From positions 1,054,001 to 1,118,000 of the forward strand of contig JAPEIS010000001.1 of assembly GCA_029531795.1 (NCBI GenBank): DNA of 64,000 bases. Reading direction: 5' to 3'. Positions 46,214 through 57,066 of this stretch are shown here, piece after piece. Under the pieces are notes generated by a model. The model was given only the letters and a program-made list of their open reading frames with translations, was not told where the DNA came from and searched no databases. How positions within the stretch are numbered: position 1 is the stretch's first letter; every line of letters begins with the position of its first letter. The position numbers and the translations under genes are program-made. The stretch comes from Sclerotinia nivalis. Lineage: Eukaryota > Ascomycota > Leotiomycetes > Helotiales > Sclerotiniaceae.

Positions 46214-46580
46214 ATCTCCATCCCTACCATCACCCTCAATCTTTACTCCACACCCCGAACCTCGCATTCCATCCAGCACCCATCAGCACCCAACCCTCTT
46301 CCTCCCCTTCAACACCCCAAACATCCGATCAAAAGTATATCCAAACCAAATAGATCCATACCATAATTCCAATCCCAATCCCTCCTCATCCACCTCACCT
46401 ACCAACCGCCAGCCCGCTACTATCCAAAATATCCAACGCCCACCCCTCTATCCATCTTCTCTTTTCAAATAGACCTCCACTCATCTCCATCATCATCATC
46501 CTCACCTTCAATCAAAACGCCAATAGCAAATCACACTCACACAACCACCTACTCTCCTCTAATCCCGAACAATCACACTC

Positions 46581-46608
46581 AAATATCCAAATATCCAAAT
46601 ATCCAAAT
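46581..46608. repeat. Short tandem repeat (AAATATCC)n
   Basis: Three to four units of AAATATCC in the same pyrimidine-rich region. Confidence 0.75.
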
Positions 46609-47147
46609 CATCAAGCCTCTTCCCAACCAACATAATTCTCCATCCCCTATTACCGACTAATATAAATTCTCAAATACGTGAAAGTTCTACTATCAAATTA
46701 CTATTCAACTTCATTATTTCTAACCCACAGGCAATATAATTCACGTTGCACTAGATGATATGAACTTTTTTGTTTTGGTTTTATGGATTTGCTACTTTTT
46801 TTTAGTCTAATGGAGTTGATGAAAAACAGCCTGACCGTAGCCTATCAACAACCGCGAAATGACATGTAGAAGTGATCTTCAACAAAAAACGGAAAAAGGA
46901 AAAGATATGTTGGGCGATCGAGAGACACTCGCAGAGTAGAGAAAGGATGTGTGAAAGGGAAAGTACAGTCTTGTTTGGTGCATTAAAGAATCTAAAGGCA
47001 AGCAAGTTGCGAGTGAGACACCCAAAAAGCTCTTTATGAAATTCGCCCTCTGCTCATCTCTTTTGCTGAAACATGCAAAACCCAATCGTAACCTCCATCC
47101 CTCGTACGCCCAGTCGACCAAACATCAACGCCATATTCGATGATTCT

Positions 47148-48177
47148 CTATTCAGCAGCTGGCTTCTCCTCAGCTGGTGCAGCGGCCTCGGCTTCCTTTG
47201 TCTCGGCAGGTGCGGCAGCGGACTCTTGAGCAGCTGGCTCCGCCTCAGATGAAGTCCAGAGGGTCTAAGAAGTCAGTATTGTTAGCGAGGGAACTTGAAT
47301 TCATAATGCAAGGATGGTACAGTTTTACGTACCAAGTTGTCTCTCAAAAGTTGCATGATCAATGTGGAGTCCTTGTAGCTCTCCTCACTGAGGGTATCAA
47401 GTTCTGAAGAATAGTTAGAATAGTAGCATCCGTTATTACCATGAGACTTACCGGCAATGGCATCATCGAAAGCTTGCTTGGCAAGATGGCAGGCTTGATC
47501 TGGGGAGTTCAAAATTTCGTAGTAGAAAACGGAGAAGTTGAGGGCAAGACCAAGACGGATTGGGTGAGTTGGTGCAAGGTCAGTTTGGGCAACTTCGGTT
47601 GCGTTCTTGTAAGCCTCAAGGGACTTGTCGGCAGACTCCTTTCGCTTGTCACCAATGGCGAACTCGGCGAGATAACGGTGGTAGTCACCCTTCCTATAAT
47701 GTCATTAGTAAAAGTCGTTGAAGAAAATCCGTCTCTCGAAAAGCTAAGCTACATACATCTTGTGGTAGAAGACCTTGGATTCACCGCTCTTAGCAGAAGG
47801 AATCAAGTGTTTGTCCAAAACCTCGAGGATATCTTCGCAGATCTTGGCAAGCTCGGCCTCAATCTTTTGACGGTACTCTTTGATGAGAGTGACTTGAGAT
47901 GAGTTGCCTTTTGACTCCTCCTTTTGCTCAATAGAGGTGACGATTCTCCATGATGCACGACGAGCACCAATAACGTTCTTGTAGGCTACAGACAAAAGAT
48001 TACGCTCTTCGACGGAGAGTTCTTGATCTTCAGATGCTACGGATTTCATGTTCTCAACCATCTCTGTTTCCATTTAGTATTCATACACCTCGATCAAAAG
48101 CTACAAATCTGCTAACCTTCATATCGCTCAGCCTGCTCGGCAAGCTTGGCGAGATAGACGGAATCTTCGTAACCCAT
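47148..48177 (-). CDS. 14-3-3 protein
   Basis: Dimeric phospho-Ser/Thr adaptor of signalling and the cell cycle. Five minus-strand exons: 48177-48117, 48063-47757, 47693-47452, 47403-47333, 47264-47148; 265 residues, the family size. It starts [23 protein letters not shown]. Signature 1 [13 protein letters not shown] and signature 2 [18 protein letters not shown] are complete. Lys of [10 protein letters not shown], the Arg pair (ARRASWR) and YHRYLAEFA line the phosphopeptide groove. The C-terminal tail is Ala/Glu/Pro rich and disordered as in other ascomycetes. A likely 5' UTR intron lies just upstream (acceptor TTTCAACAG near 48200). Confidence 0.97.
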
Positions 48178-50405
48178 GACTGCGATTTGTAAATCTGTTG
48201 AAAGAAGTATGTTAGTTATTGTTTGCTTGTAACGAAAGGTTTTGTTAGTTGAAAGAATGCCCGAAATCTAGTGAATGAACAATTGCGACTGTGCTGGTGC
48301 CCAATATGACCAGGCTGTCACCGGTATTTGGTCCGATCTCTTCCGCATGCGCCAAATATCCATCTGCGAGAAGGAATATACCAATCGATGCATTTTCAGT
48401 ACTTATGATGAACTGAAGACGGGCGACTTCGCTCGAGGCAAAAACAGCAAGTGCCCCTCAGTCTTCCGGAGGGGCAATGGTGAAGGGTCGGAGACTCCTT
48501 GAATGCTTGGTGGCTTGCTTATGAATGGAAAATTCCATTCGTTGAGTCGAGTAAACAACAACAGTACGAGGTAGCACATACTGATTGTTTGGTGATGGCG
48601 TTGGTGGATGGATAGCAAACAAGGCGGAGGGAGAAAACAGATGACGGATCCAAACTGTTTTGAGGGGGAATAAAGATCTTACCTGAGTATCTTTTTATGT
48701 GGATATGTAAGTCTTTAGAAAAGAGATCTCACAAAATGAAATAGGAAGAAAAAGAAGGAAGTTATGCGACGTTGGAAATGTGTGTGTTGGTTTTGGTTCT
48801 TGGGATGGTTTTCTCGATTAGAGAAAGTGGTAGGTACTAGGTAGGCCGTGAGGAAGTTGCTGGAAAGACGCACTAGTGCCACTTTTAGTAGATGGGAAGC
48901 GATCTGCGAAGTGAAAGGGAATGAATAACTTCAAAAATCTTTAAAGGGGCTCGAGTTATATATTATTCTATAAAATTATTAAATGATAGAAAATATATCT
49001 ATTAATTCTTTCTTTTTTATTGGAATAGAAAAATCAAATTGTCACAGTTCTTAAGGGAGTTACAAGTGAGGCAAAAGGGTTGAGGTTCTTTGGCTGTTGT
49101 TCATGCGTTATGTTATGTGGGTTTTCTTATTGAGTTCAATTGAATTGGGCAGCTCCTTTTTGAACGAAAGACAATCTTCAACAGACCAGATGGATGATGC
49201 TTATATGTATTTGGTATCTCAATTCTCCTCTTTCATTATTACAATAGTTTCCAACTAGATTTAAGTCAAGTATGAGAGGAGGGGGAGAGACATGAATGAA
49301 GTTTCCGCAGTTTCATATCTTCATTGTTAGGCAGCCCAAGAGTAGAGGTATTTTCTGCGCATCTGAACATGGCTGATAATTGAATGCTTGATGCTTGATG
49401 CTTGATTGATGCTTTTTGGTTGATACATCAAAGTGGTTGTCCATCGCATGAACATAACATGATTTAATCTTGCCCCAGATTTACCTTGTCATGGAGTTTA
49501 ATTTTGTCCGAAGGTGGAAGGCTTTTGGTCATTCTCAAGGCGTTGGGCAATGCATTCGTTCCCAATTTCCAAATGACTTGAAGTTGGACTTCCAGGTTGT
49601 TATGATTGTGGCAGTGCTGCTGAGATCGATCTAAAGCTGGATGTTCTGCCTTGGTTTCTGGAATGACATCTGTTACCACTGGGTTGTGTTGTGACCCGTG
49701 TGAGAGACCATTCACAAGTACAACTTCCCATATCTAGGGAGTATGCTTGAAGCATACACTTTCGGATTGAAGTCTTTTTGACACCGAGTTGATTTCGGTA
49801 TTCGGCAGGCTTCTTCATACTTGTGACTTGCTGGGAATGTTAGTGGGGCTGTATTATTGATAGAGTAGTTCATAACCCAAAACCCCAAAACCCCAAACTT
49901 GTAAACAATCAATCAAGTCAAGGTAAGAGAAAATCCATTTCGTGACTTTCATATAGAATATATTGATTAATAATAATAAAAATTCACTCTTTGGGAGATA
50001 AGTGATGAAACAAAACTTTTTGAATAAATGTATACTTGATCTTCATGCCACTTTTGCCATGCTCTCATTGCTTTTCGAGTGATTTAACATTCATGCTAGC
50101 ACATTCACCATCAGAGCTTCCCCACGCGTCTCTTAAAGCAGCTCTCGATTCCCCATTCAAATATTGACAAAACAGCTGATCATGACGATGAGCTGATGCC
50201 CCCCTCACAGCCTCAAATTCCAGGCAAAACTACGTCTTTCACATCCAAGAAATTCCATCCAAGCTCCAAAGCCGAAAGCTATCATCCAGCAAATCATCTC
50301 ACAAACACTCACACCACCAATTGAACAACCCCTCAAATACATCCATCAACCTCAACCTCCGTAACACCACTACCACAACCCCCAAAGAACCATCCATCCA
50401 TCACC
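48178..50405. other. Divergent intergenic region of 14-3-3 and IF1
   Basis: Probably includes the 5' UTR and a UTR intron of the 14-3-3 gene. The plus-strand frame at 48275-48502 is unsupported. A GATGCTTGAT repeat lies at 49383-49412. No gene is seen. Confidence 0.5.
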
Positions 50406-50923
50406 ATGTATCGTCTCGCAATCAACTCTGCCATGCGACCCGCGGTCCGCACATCCATCCCAGCTGCCAGAGCATTTACCGTATCAGCACGCACCATGGG
50501 CGAAGGAGACACCGGCGCTGCCCGATTTGGAGGCCAACAGTAAGTACTCGATTCCCTTCCAATGCTACTTTACTATCCTCGCGATATTGAGTTCCGCAAA
50601 GGAAAGGGTAAGCTTCCTTTCACATTTACAGCTACAAAACTAACACGCTTTCTCCAGAGATGCTTTCACCAAGCGCGAAAAAGCCAATGAGGATTTCACC
50701 ATCCGCCAGCGCGAGAATGAGAAACTTTTGGAGTTGAGGAAGAAAATTAAGGAACAACGTGATCACTTGAAGAAACTCGAGGACCACATGTAAGAACGCC
50801 CCTCTCCACTCAGTTATATCCCCTCCATGCCCCCATCCCCTCACAACCATCCACCCAAGCTAACCTTCCCTCTCTTACTCCAGTTCCGAAATTGAGAGGC
50901 AATCTGGCGGCGAGCAGAAGTAA
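50406..50923 (+). CDS. Mitochondrial F1F0-ATPase inhibitor (IF1)
   Basis: Blocks ATP hydrolysis by F1 when the proton gradient falls. Exons 50406-50539, 50658-50789, 50884-50923; 101 residues. The N-terminal MYRLAINSAMRPAVRTSIPAARAF is a typical matrix targeting peptide (Arg, Ser, Ala, no acid). The inhibitory segment follows: GDTGAARFGG, then DAFTKREKANEDFTIRQRENEKLLELRKKI, then a coiled coil KEQRDHLKKLEDHI. The stop at 50921-50923 overlaps a strong donor (AAGTAAGTAT). Splicing there to an acceptor at 51101-51104 would replace the terminal Lys-stop with KLRNRSEC ending at 51129. Convergent with the nucleoporin gene. Confidence 0.9.
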
Positions 50924-51761
50924 GTATACACATACTTTTAGAAAAACTTCTAGCATCCACCCGCATATCCATATATCCTTAGTCAGAATCTGAGAAATTT
51001 CATTGTCCATCGATGGACTCCACTTCACTCCTCTCCTCTTCAAATGCAATCCATATTTCACTTTCTACTCCTCTCTATTCCTCTATCTTCTTGCTCTCTC
51101 GCAGACTTCGGAATAGAAGCGAATGCTAAATGCTTTGGTTCACTACCAGCTAAAATAATTTGAAAACTTGCCAAAAAAAAAGACATCAGATGTGGATATG
51201 AGTGTGAGGGAGAAGGTAGAAGGGGGGTCGGTTGAAGGAAAGATAATGAATAGGATGAAAATATGATATCAAGATTGTGATGAGATGATGAATTTATGGT
51301 CGTATTATTGATGGTATTAATGATTTGTATAATACAATCATTTTCTCTCCACATCGATCCTCGGAATTCCCGTGTATATGAAGTCAAGTTCATTCCAGTG
51401 ACAATGATGATTTGTTATGAGCTTCATGAATCTTTATTCTTTCTTGCTTCATGCTATCTATTATACACAAAGATGTCCCCTTGAAACACTTTTGCCTCGT
51501 TCATACATCCATGCATTCTCCTATTTTGGAAACATGAATTCTTTTCTTCTTCCTCTCCTCGATCCTCTTTCAAAGGCTTGTGATATTCAGTCTTCGGTAT
51601 TCATTATCCACATATGCTTTCCTCAAAAACATACCATCCATGCCTGAATTTGCAAATGTATTTCCTGCCGAGTCAAAACGCCCAAAACATCCGTCCAGCA
51701 CGCCAATACACATCTATTGGCCTTCATTTTACCTCCTGTATCTCTCTACATCCTTCATCCT
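50924..51761. other. Convergent intergenic region of IF1 and Nsp1
   Basis: 3' flanks, with a possible alternative last exon of IF1 at 51105-51129. Nothing else is recognised. Confidence 0.5.
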
Positions 51762-53852
51762 TCATCTTCTGCCCATGAAAGACCTATAGAAATGATCCGC
51801 AGCGTCACTTTCCGCTCCACCGAGACCATTAGCACTCATACTTTGTCCCAATTTGTGCGCCGCCTCCACTTTCTCTTGTAGCGTTTTAGCATTTTGATCA
51901 ATCCATTGTAATTGCATAAGATGTGAATTGAGGACTCGGACGATATGGGAAAGCTGCATGATAAATTTGATTAGTAAACCATATCTTGTACCAATAGAGA
52001 GATTGTAGTGACTTACCGGATCATCAGACTTGGTACTCTTGTTCAAAGTAGCAGATGCCTCATTCATAGCTTCGATCATAGTTGAGAGATCTTTACCCAT
52101 TTCGTCAAGTTTATCCGCCAACTTCTCTGCCATCTTATAAGTTCTTTCGCGTTCCTGATCTGGACCTTGTAATGTCTCGACAGCCGTGTTGTTAAACATG
52201 TCATCAACCTCTTGTTCGTAACGATCGAGCCATTGTTCAAGTTCGGCTTGCTGGCCCTCCACCGTTGCTAGTTGTCGTTCGATTTCTGCGCTTGATCGTT
52301 CTGCCTCAAAGGTAGTGTTGTATAATTTCTGTATTTTATCTCCATTCTCTACCAAAAGACGATCCCATTGAGCTACCTTGGTGGCTTGTTCTTGAAATTC
52401 TTTTTGGTATTTTGACAAATCAGATGCCCATCGTGTAATGATTTCATCCATAGTTTTGTTCTTTAAGCGACTTAACTCCGGTCTTGGGCCAGTGGTAGAA
52501 GCTCCTAGAGTTGCTGCTGACCCCGTTACTCCAGTTCCAACCGTTGCACCGCCTCGTTGTTCCAGGTTTGCAGATCCCGCATTTGCGGTCGATGAAGCAG
52601 GGGCAGGAGTGCTTGCGGCGGCTGAGCCAGAAGTACCAGGTTTAGGTGCGCCAAAAAAACTTGACGTTGTAGTAGCTGGTGCAGGAGTGGAAGTGGTCGC
52701 AGCACCAGTTAAAGCGGCATTTCCAAACAGAGATGGTGTTTGTGCTGGGGCCGATGCAGATGGAGCAGGTGTAGAGGTGGTCGGGTTAGGTTTTCCAAAC
52801 AGACTGCTGGTAGCAGGAGCTGTCGATGCGGGGGTACTAGAAGCTTGTGTTCCAGGTGTGCTAGCTGCAGGAGTGGCAGAGGGGAAGCTGAAAGATGGGG
52901 CTGGCTTAGCGGCTTCTGTAGTCGCCGCGGGCATAGCCGAAGCAGCAGGCTTGTTTCCGCCAAATATGTTGCTACCAGCGGCAGGAGCCTTTGCAGCACC
53001 AGCACCACCGAACAGATTGCTACTGGGAGCCGCAGCTGCAGGAGTACCGCTAGAGAAAAGACCACCAGTAGGAGCTGGTGCAGCGGGTGTTTGTGTAGGT
53101 TGTGATGCGGCAGCAGGTTTTGGTGTTCCAAATAAATCTCCAGTCGATTGTGGTTGAGCACCGCCGCCAAACAGGTTTCCCGTACTCGCAGCCGGTGCAT
53201 TGTTCGTAGGCGGTGGTCCCGCAGGGGTTGTGGATGCAAAACTGAAAGGTTTGCTTGGTGCTGGAGTTGTTGATCCTAAACTTGGGGCAGTCGAAGCTGC
53301 TCCTCCAAACATGCCTCCTGACGCGGGTTTGTTCAATCCTCCAAACAAACCTCCTGTAGGAGTTGCGGGTTTGTTCTCTGTTGTTGGCGTTGAAGCACCC
53401 TCCGGTTTGGATCCTCCAAAACTAAAGCCTCCACTTCCTGCCCCCGAAGATGTCGCTGCGCCTGCTCCACCAAATAATCCACCTCCTCCTGTAGTTGTAG
53501 GTGTGGTGCTTGCAGCAGGCTTTCCAAAGCTGAAAGCAGACGTGGCATTCGGGGCATTCCCTGTACTCTGACCAAAGATACCTCCAGCAGCAGGCTTAGC
53601 GGCTCCTGCATTTGATGCTCCTGCTCCTCCAAACAATGGTGTTTGTCCTCCAGCTGGTTTCGGTGCGCCGAAAGGACTTGCTGCCGCCGATCCACCACCG
53701 CCAAACAAAGATGATGGAGTGGCCCCAGATGTAGCTGGCGCACCTCCAAAAAGCCCAGGTCCAGAGCTATTAGGAGGAGTATTGCTGGAACTTCCACCAC
53801 CGAACAAACTCCCGCCAGTACTTCCAGTATTACCGAAATTAAATCCAGACAT
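51762..53852 (-). CDS. NSP1: FG nucleoporin Nsp1/Nup62
   Basis: Central-channel nucleoporin for nuclear transport. Exons 53852-52017 and 51953-51762, 675 residues. Residues 1-430 are an FG-repeat domain: many LFGG, FSFG and GLFG words separated by Ala/Thr/Pro/Ser spacers (MSGFNFGNTGSTGG start). Residues about 450-675 are the Nsp1_C coiled coil: LKNKTMDEIITRWASDLSKYQ, YEQEVDDMFNN, DDPLSHIVRVLNSHLMQLQWID, ending HFYRSFMGRR. The coil pairs with Nup57/Nup49-type partners. The single 63-bp intron (51954-52016, branch TACTAAT) is a multiple of three with no stop; retained, it would add 21 residues inside the coil, where homologues have none. Divergent from the Laa2-like gene with a 500-bp shared promoter. 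Confidence 0.95.
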   Translation of the reverse strand: MSGFNFGNTGSTGGSLFGGGSSSNTPPNSSGPGLFGGAPATSGATPSSLFGGGGSAAASPFGAPKPAGGQTPLFGGAGASNAGAAKPAAGGIFGQSTGNAPNATSAFSFGKPAASTTPTTTGGGGLFGGAGAATSSGAGSGGFSFGGSKPEGASTPTTENKPATPTGGLFGGLNKPASGGMFGGAASTAPSLGSTTPAPSKPFSFASTTPAGPPPTNNAPAASTGNLFGGGAQPQSTGDLFGTPKPAAASQPTQTPAAPAPTGGLFSSGTPAAAAPSSNLFGGAGAAKAPAAGSNIFGGNKPAASAMPAATTEAAKPAPSFSFPSATPAASTPGTQASSTPASTAPATSSLFGKPNPTTSTPAPSASAPAQTPSLFGNAALTGAATTSTPAPATTTSSFFGAPKPGTSGSAAASTPAPASSTANAGSANLEQRGGATVGTGVTGSAATLGASTTGPRPELSRLKNKTMDEIITRWASDLSKYQKEFQEQATKVAQWDRLLVENGDKIQKLYNTTFEAERSSAEIERQLATVEGQQAELEQWLDRYEQEVDDMFNNTAVETLQGPDQERERTYKMAEKLADKLDEMGKDLSTMIEAMNEASATLNKSTKSDDPVSHYNLSIGTRYGLLIKFIMQLSHIVRVLNSHLMQLQWIDQNAKTLQEKVEAAHKLGQSMSANGLGGAESDAADHFYRSFMGRR

Positions 53853-54351
53853 CTTGTAAATATTATTATTGAGCTTTTGGGAGTAGGAATGTGAATCGAA
53901 ATCGAGGAAGGAAGATTTTCGATGATGTTTATTGTTCGATTCAGATCAGGAGCTGATTTCCTGTGGAGAAATGTTGAAGATCAGCAATTTAATATCTTGA
54001 AATGTATAATTGAATAAAGGTACAGCTTCTGCAATAACCGAATTGATTTAATCAGCCTTGCGCATCTCAAAGCGCGTGTGAAATTGAAGTCTTTTATCTT
54101 TCTTATTAGCCTTACCAGCGCGACTTTTTGGTATCGCGCCTCAATCAAAAATTAAGCGAGTCGAACAACAGAATCTCATCGGAGCTCTTGCTATCATTGA
54201 CCGAGAAGGGAGGGAGCAGTTGTCATTGTCCCCCCTTAGGCCTTTCTCTTGTTGAGACTCAGTTGGCATATTCAACACATCCATCGTACCTTCAAACGAT
54301 CACTGCCTATTTATTTAAGTTACCGCTTGTGTCTCGCTGGTATCATCAATT
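53853..54351. promoter_or_regulatory. Divergent promoter between NSP1 and Laa2-like gene
   Basis: 499 bp between outward-facing starts; no gene and no clear known motif. Confidence 0.5.
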
Positions 54352-56176
54352 ATGGCTGAGGACGACCACGGAAGTCTAGAACCTCCTACAAGGACTAGTA
54401 TTGAGGACCCAGGCGCACATGAACTTGGAGGTAAAACGTTCTAAATCTACTTTTAATACATGACATAACCCCAGCAGTCTATAGTAATTCGTTTATTCTA
54501 ACATTTTGTAATCCATAGAACCTGTTGGGTCCTCAGATTCGGACGACCATTTCTCAGATGCACACTCTGGTCTAGAACAATCTACCGAAGCCTCACCCAC
54601 TGTCCCCACTACTCGAGTCGAGAAAGTTGATGATGAACCAAGTTATGGAGAGGTTCCGGGCACACAAGCATACAATATGAGAACGGAGGATGCTGAGCCA
54701 GATCAAGTTGCAATGGTTCCAGAATATGATATCGCCTCACTAGCACGACGACCTTCAACTCCCGGGGACCTACCAATCCCCATTACTGTCGTCGAGAAGA
54801 TAGACCCTGATACTCCCAGTCATGGAGAAGTCCCTGGTACACCTGCATATGAAAAGCGTAAGGCGGATGCAGTTCCGGACTTGGTCTTGGATTCAACTCC
54901 TGGTCGCAGTCGTTCAAGTACCCTCAATATGACGACGAGGTCAAGAGCTGGTAGTACACCAGGAGACCTACCAATTCCCAAGACTATAGTTGAAAGGATA
55001 GATTCCGCGCCAAGTCATGGTGAAGTACCTGGTACTGCCGCATATGAATTGCGAAAGGAAGATGCTCAACCAGACGACATAGTAGAAGTCGCCGATGTTC
55101 CTGGTATGTACAAACACCAATTTCCAAACACCTTCAGAGTTATTGACTGAGTTAGAATCTAGCTCCCCGACCTTAAGCACTCATCGCCCAAGCTCTTCAG
55201 CTGCAGAGAATAAAGCCGCAGAAGAAGAATACAACGAAGAAGAGGACGGAGAAGATGGTCAGGGTGGAGACGGTGCAGATGATGAGGGGTTTGGGGATGA
55301 TTTCGATGATTTTGAGGAAGGAGAGGAAGATGCGGAGTTTGGTGATTTTGATGATGGTTTTCAAGAGCCTGAAGTTTCTCAAGCCTCTCAATCAATTCCT
55401 GTAGTACCTTCTTTTGTAAGTAGCCGTCTACTTTTCGTAAGCAGCAATATTATATCCAGTCCTAACCTGAGTCTCTTGTTCAGCCCATCTTCGACCTAAC
55501 AGACCTTAATACACCCGAGGATATTCGGTCGGCAACAGAACCCTACCTCGACAATATATTCCCCTCCGACACAATCGATACCTCAGTCTTACCACCCCTT
55601 GACAACCCAAACCCCATATTTCTTACACCACGGTCCGCATCCCTCTGGTCTCAACTGGTAGCTCCACCACCTCTTCAACCACCAAACTGGATCCGATCCC
55701 GGATTCGTCGCCTCTTTCTCGTTAGTCTCGGTATTCCGGTCTCCTTAGACGAAATTCTCCCCGCCTCCACACAAAAGAAACTAATCCTCCCCTCCCTTTC
55801 CTTACACCCTTCATCCTCCGGCTCTCTCGACAGTTCCATAGATCGCATCAAATCCTCCTCCTCCACATCCCTCGACTCACAAGGCAATGTTAAAGCCCCT
55901 CGCTCCGAAAGTCGACGTCGAAAAGGTCCACCACCAGCCCCTCAATTAGATTTAGTATCCGCGCGTCAGACATGCGAGATTACAGAAGAAGCTCTTAATG
56001 GCCTAACAGTAGCTGAGCTAAAAGAACATGTGAAAAAACTCGAGGCAATGGAAGTCTTAGCCAAAGAAGTATTAGAATATTGGACAATGAGAACGGACGA
56101 AAAGTTGGGAGATAGAGAGGCTTTTGAGGGAGTTATTGAAAACTTAGTTAAGCATGCTAGAAAGGTTAGGAAGTGA
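54352..56176 (+). CDS. Acidic repeat protein, Laa2/DUF5102-like
   Basis: Four exons: 54352-54430, 54519-55103, 55156-55415, 55484-56176; 538 residues. Residues about 55-215 hold three tandem repeats of some 50-60 residues built on SHGEVPGT-x-AYE-x-RK-x-DA-x-PD, two of them preceded by STPGDLPIP and VVEKID. A very acidic segment follows with FGDDFDDFEEGEEDAEFGDFDDGF, an FGxF-type motif bound by clathrin adaptor (AP-1 gamma-ear) domains. The C-terminal half reads PIFDLTDLNTPEDIRSATEPYL, WIRSRIRRLFLVSLGIPVSLDEIL and a helical end. This matches my picture of the Laa2/YBL010C-like (DUF5102) family, an AP-1 accessory. The family call is inference from motif and layout. Confidence 0.75.
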
Positions 56177-56921
56177 TGCATTCTAAATGTTTTTGTTGGC
56201 ATGCCATGCTATGCTATGCATATATGGATTAGCGTTATAGCCCTAATAAAGTCTATAAAGTCTAGTTGTCTTAGTTCTAATCAGATCAGATTTATAATGC
56301 TAGCTAAATGAATCATAGAGAGATATCCTTATGAAATCTAGTTCTTTTAAAAAAACCACTCACTCATTGACAACTACATATTACAGATTTATCCATTTGA
56401 TTTTCTAGTCTTAACATTTTCTCCTTCATCATCCATTTCTTAAATACCCTTTTCTCCTCCCATCAATCAATCAACCTCTTTATACTAACCTTACCTCATC
56501 TTCCTTCCTTCCTTCGTCATCTCATCTCTATCCCCTTTCATCTCCAACGTTCTCTGTTGCTTCCTTTCCTTTCTTTCTCCCAAATTATCCCCACGGCTCC
56601 TCATCATCCCCTCCCTCATCTAATATCCACCTCCTATATCCTCCCTAAAACTTCATCATGCGTTTACTTCCTCTAATATCCACTCTAATATCCCCTCCCA
56701 CCAGTCTCAAAACCAATATCTCCCCACGCATTCCCAAACCATAACATATCCCCTCGCATCCCCAATCATCCTTTTGATTCAAACCCAACATCACCACACC
56801 ACATCCCCAAGAACCTCGACATAAAAATGAAGCAGCTTAAAAAAAGATCCACTGAATGTTGATAGCATATAACACATCAAACTCCAAAACATATTATCAA
56901 GATTCCAGTCCCTTTCACGTC

Positions 56922-56975
56922 ATACAATGATACAATAATACAATAATACAATAATACAATAATACAATAATACAA
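56922..56975. repeat. (AATACAAT)n repeat
   Basis: Eight tandem units of ATACAATA/ATAATACA in AT-rich DNA. Confidence 0.85.
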
Positions 56976-57027
56976 TCTCATCCCAATCTCATCCCCAATT
57001 CAAAAATACAATGATTTCCCAAGAGTC

Positions 57028-57066
57028 CTAGCTAGCTAGCTAACTAGCTAACTACCTACCTATCTA
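57028..57066. repeat. (CTAG)n grading to (CTAA)n and (CTAC)n
   Basis: Four-base units change in steps from TAGC to TAAC to TACC, the pattern expected from slippage plus point mutation. CTAG runs are self-complementary. Confidence 0.8.

Larger units (their letters stand above)
43662..47147. other. Long gene-poor region, 3.5 kb, pyrimidine-rich
   Basis: The first kilobase is the bHLH promoter. From 45450 to 46700 the plus strand is extremely C/T and C/A rich, with several tandem repeats (separate entries) that create long but meaningless open frames. From 46750 to 47147 is the 3' flank of the 14-3-3 gene. No gene is supported. Confidence 0.6.

Noticed and set aside
48275..48502. Plus-strand 75-codon frame upstream of 14-3-3
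   Set aside because: Lies in the probable 5' UTR/promoter of the 14-3-3 gene; no splice or domain support.
52438..53157. Long plus-strand open frame (239 codons) of Val/Ala/Gly/Pro
   Set aside because: It is the antisense of the FG-repeat region of Nsp1; the composition mirrors the nucleoporin repeats and there are no features of its own.
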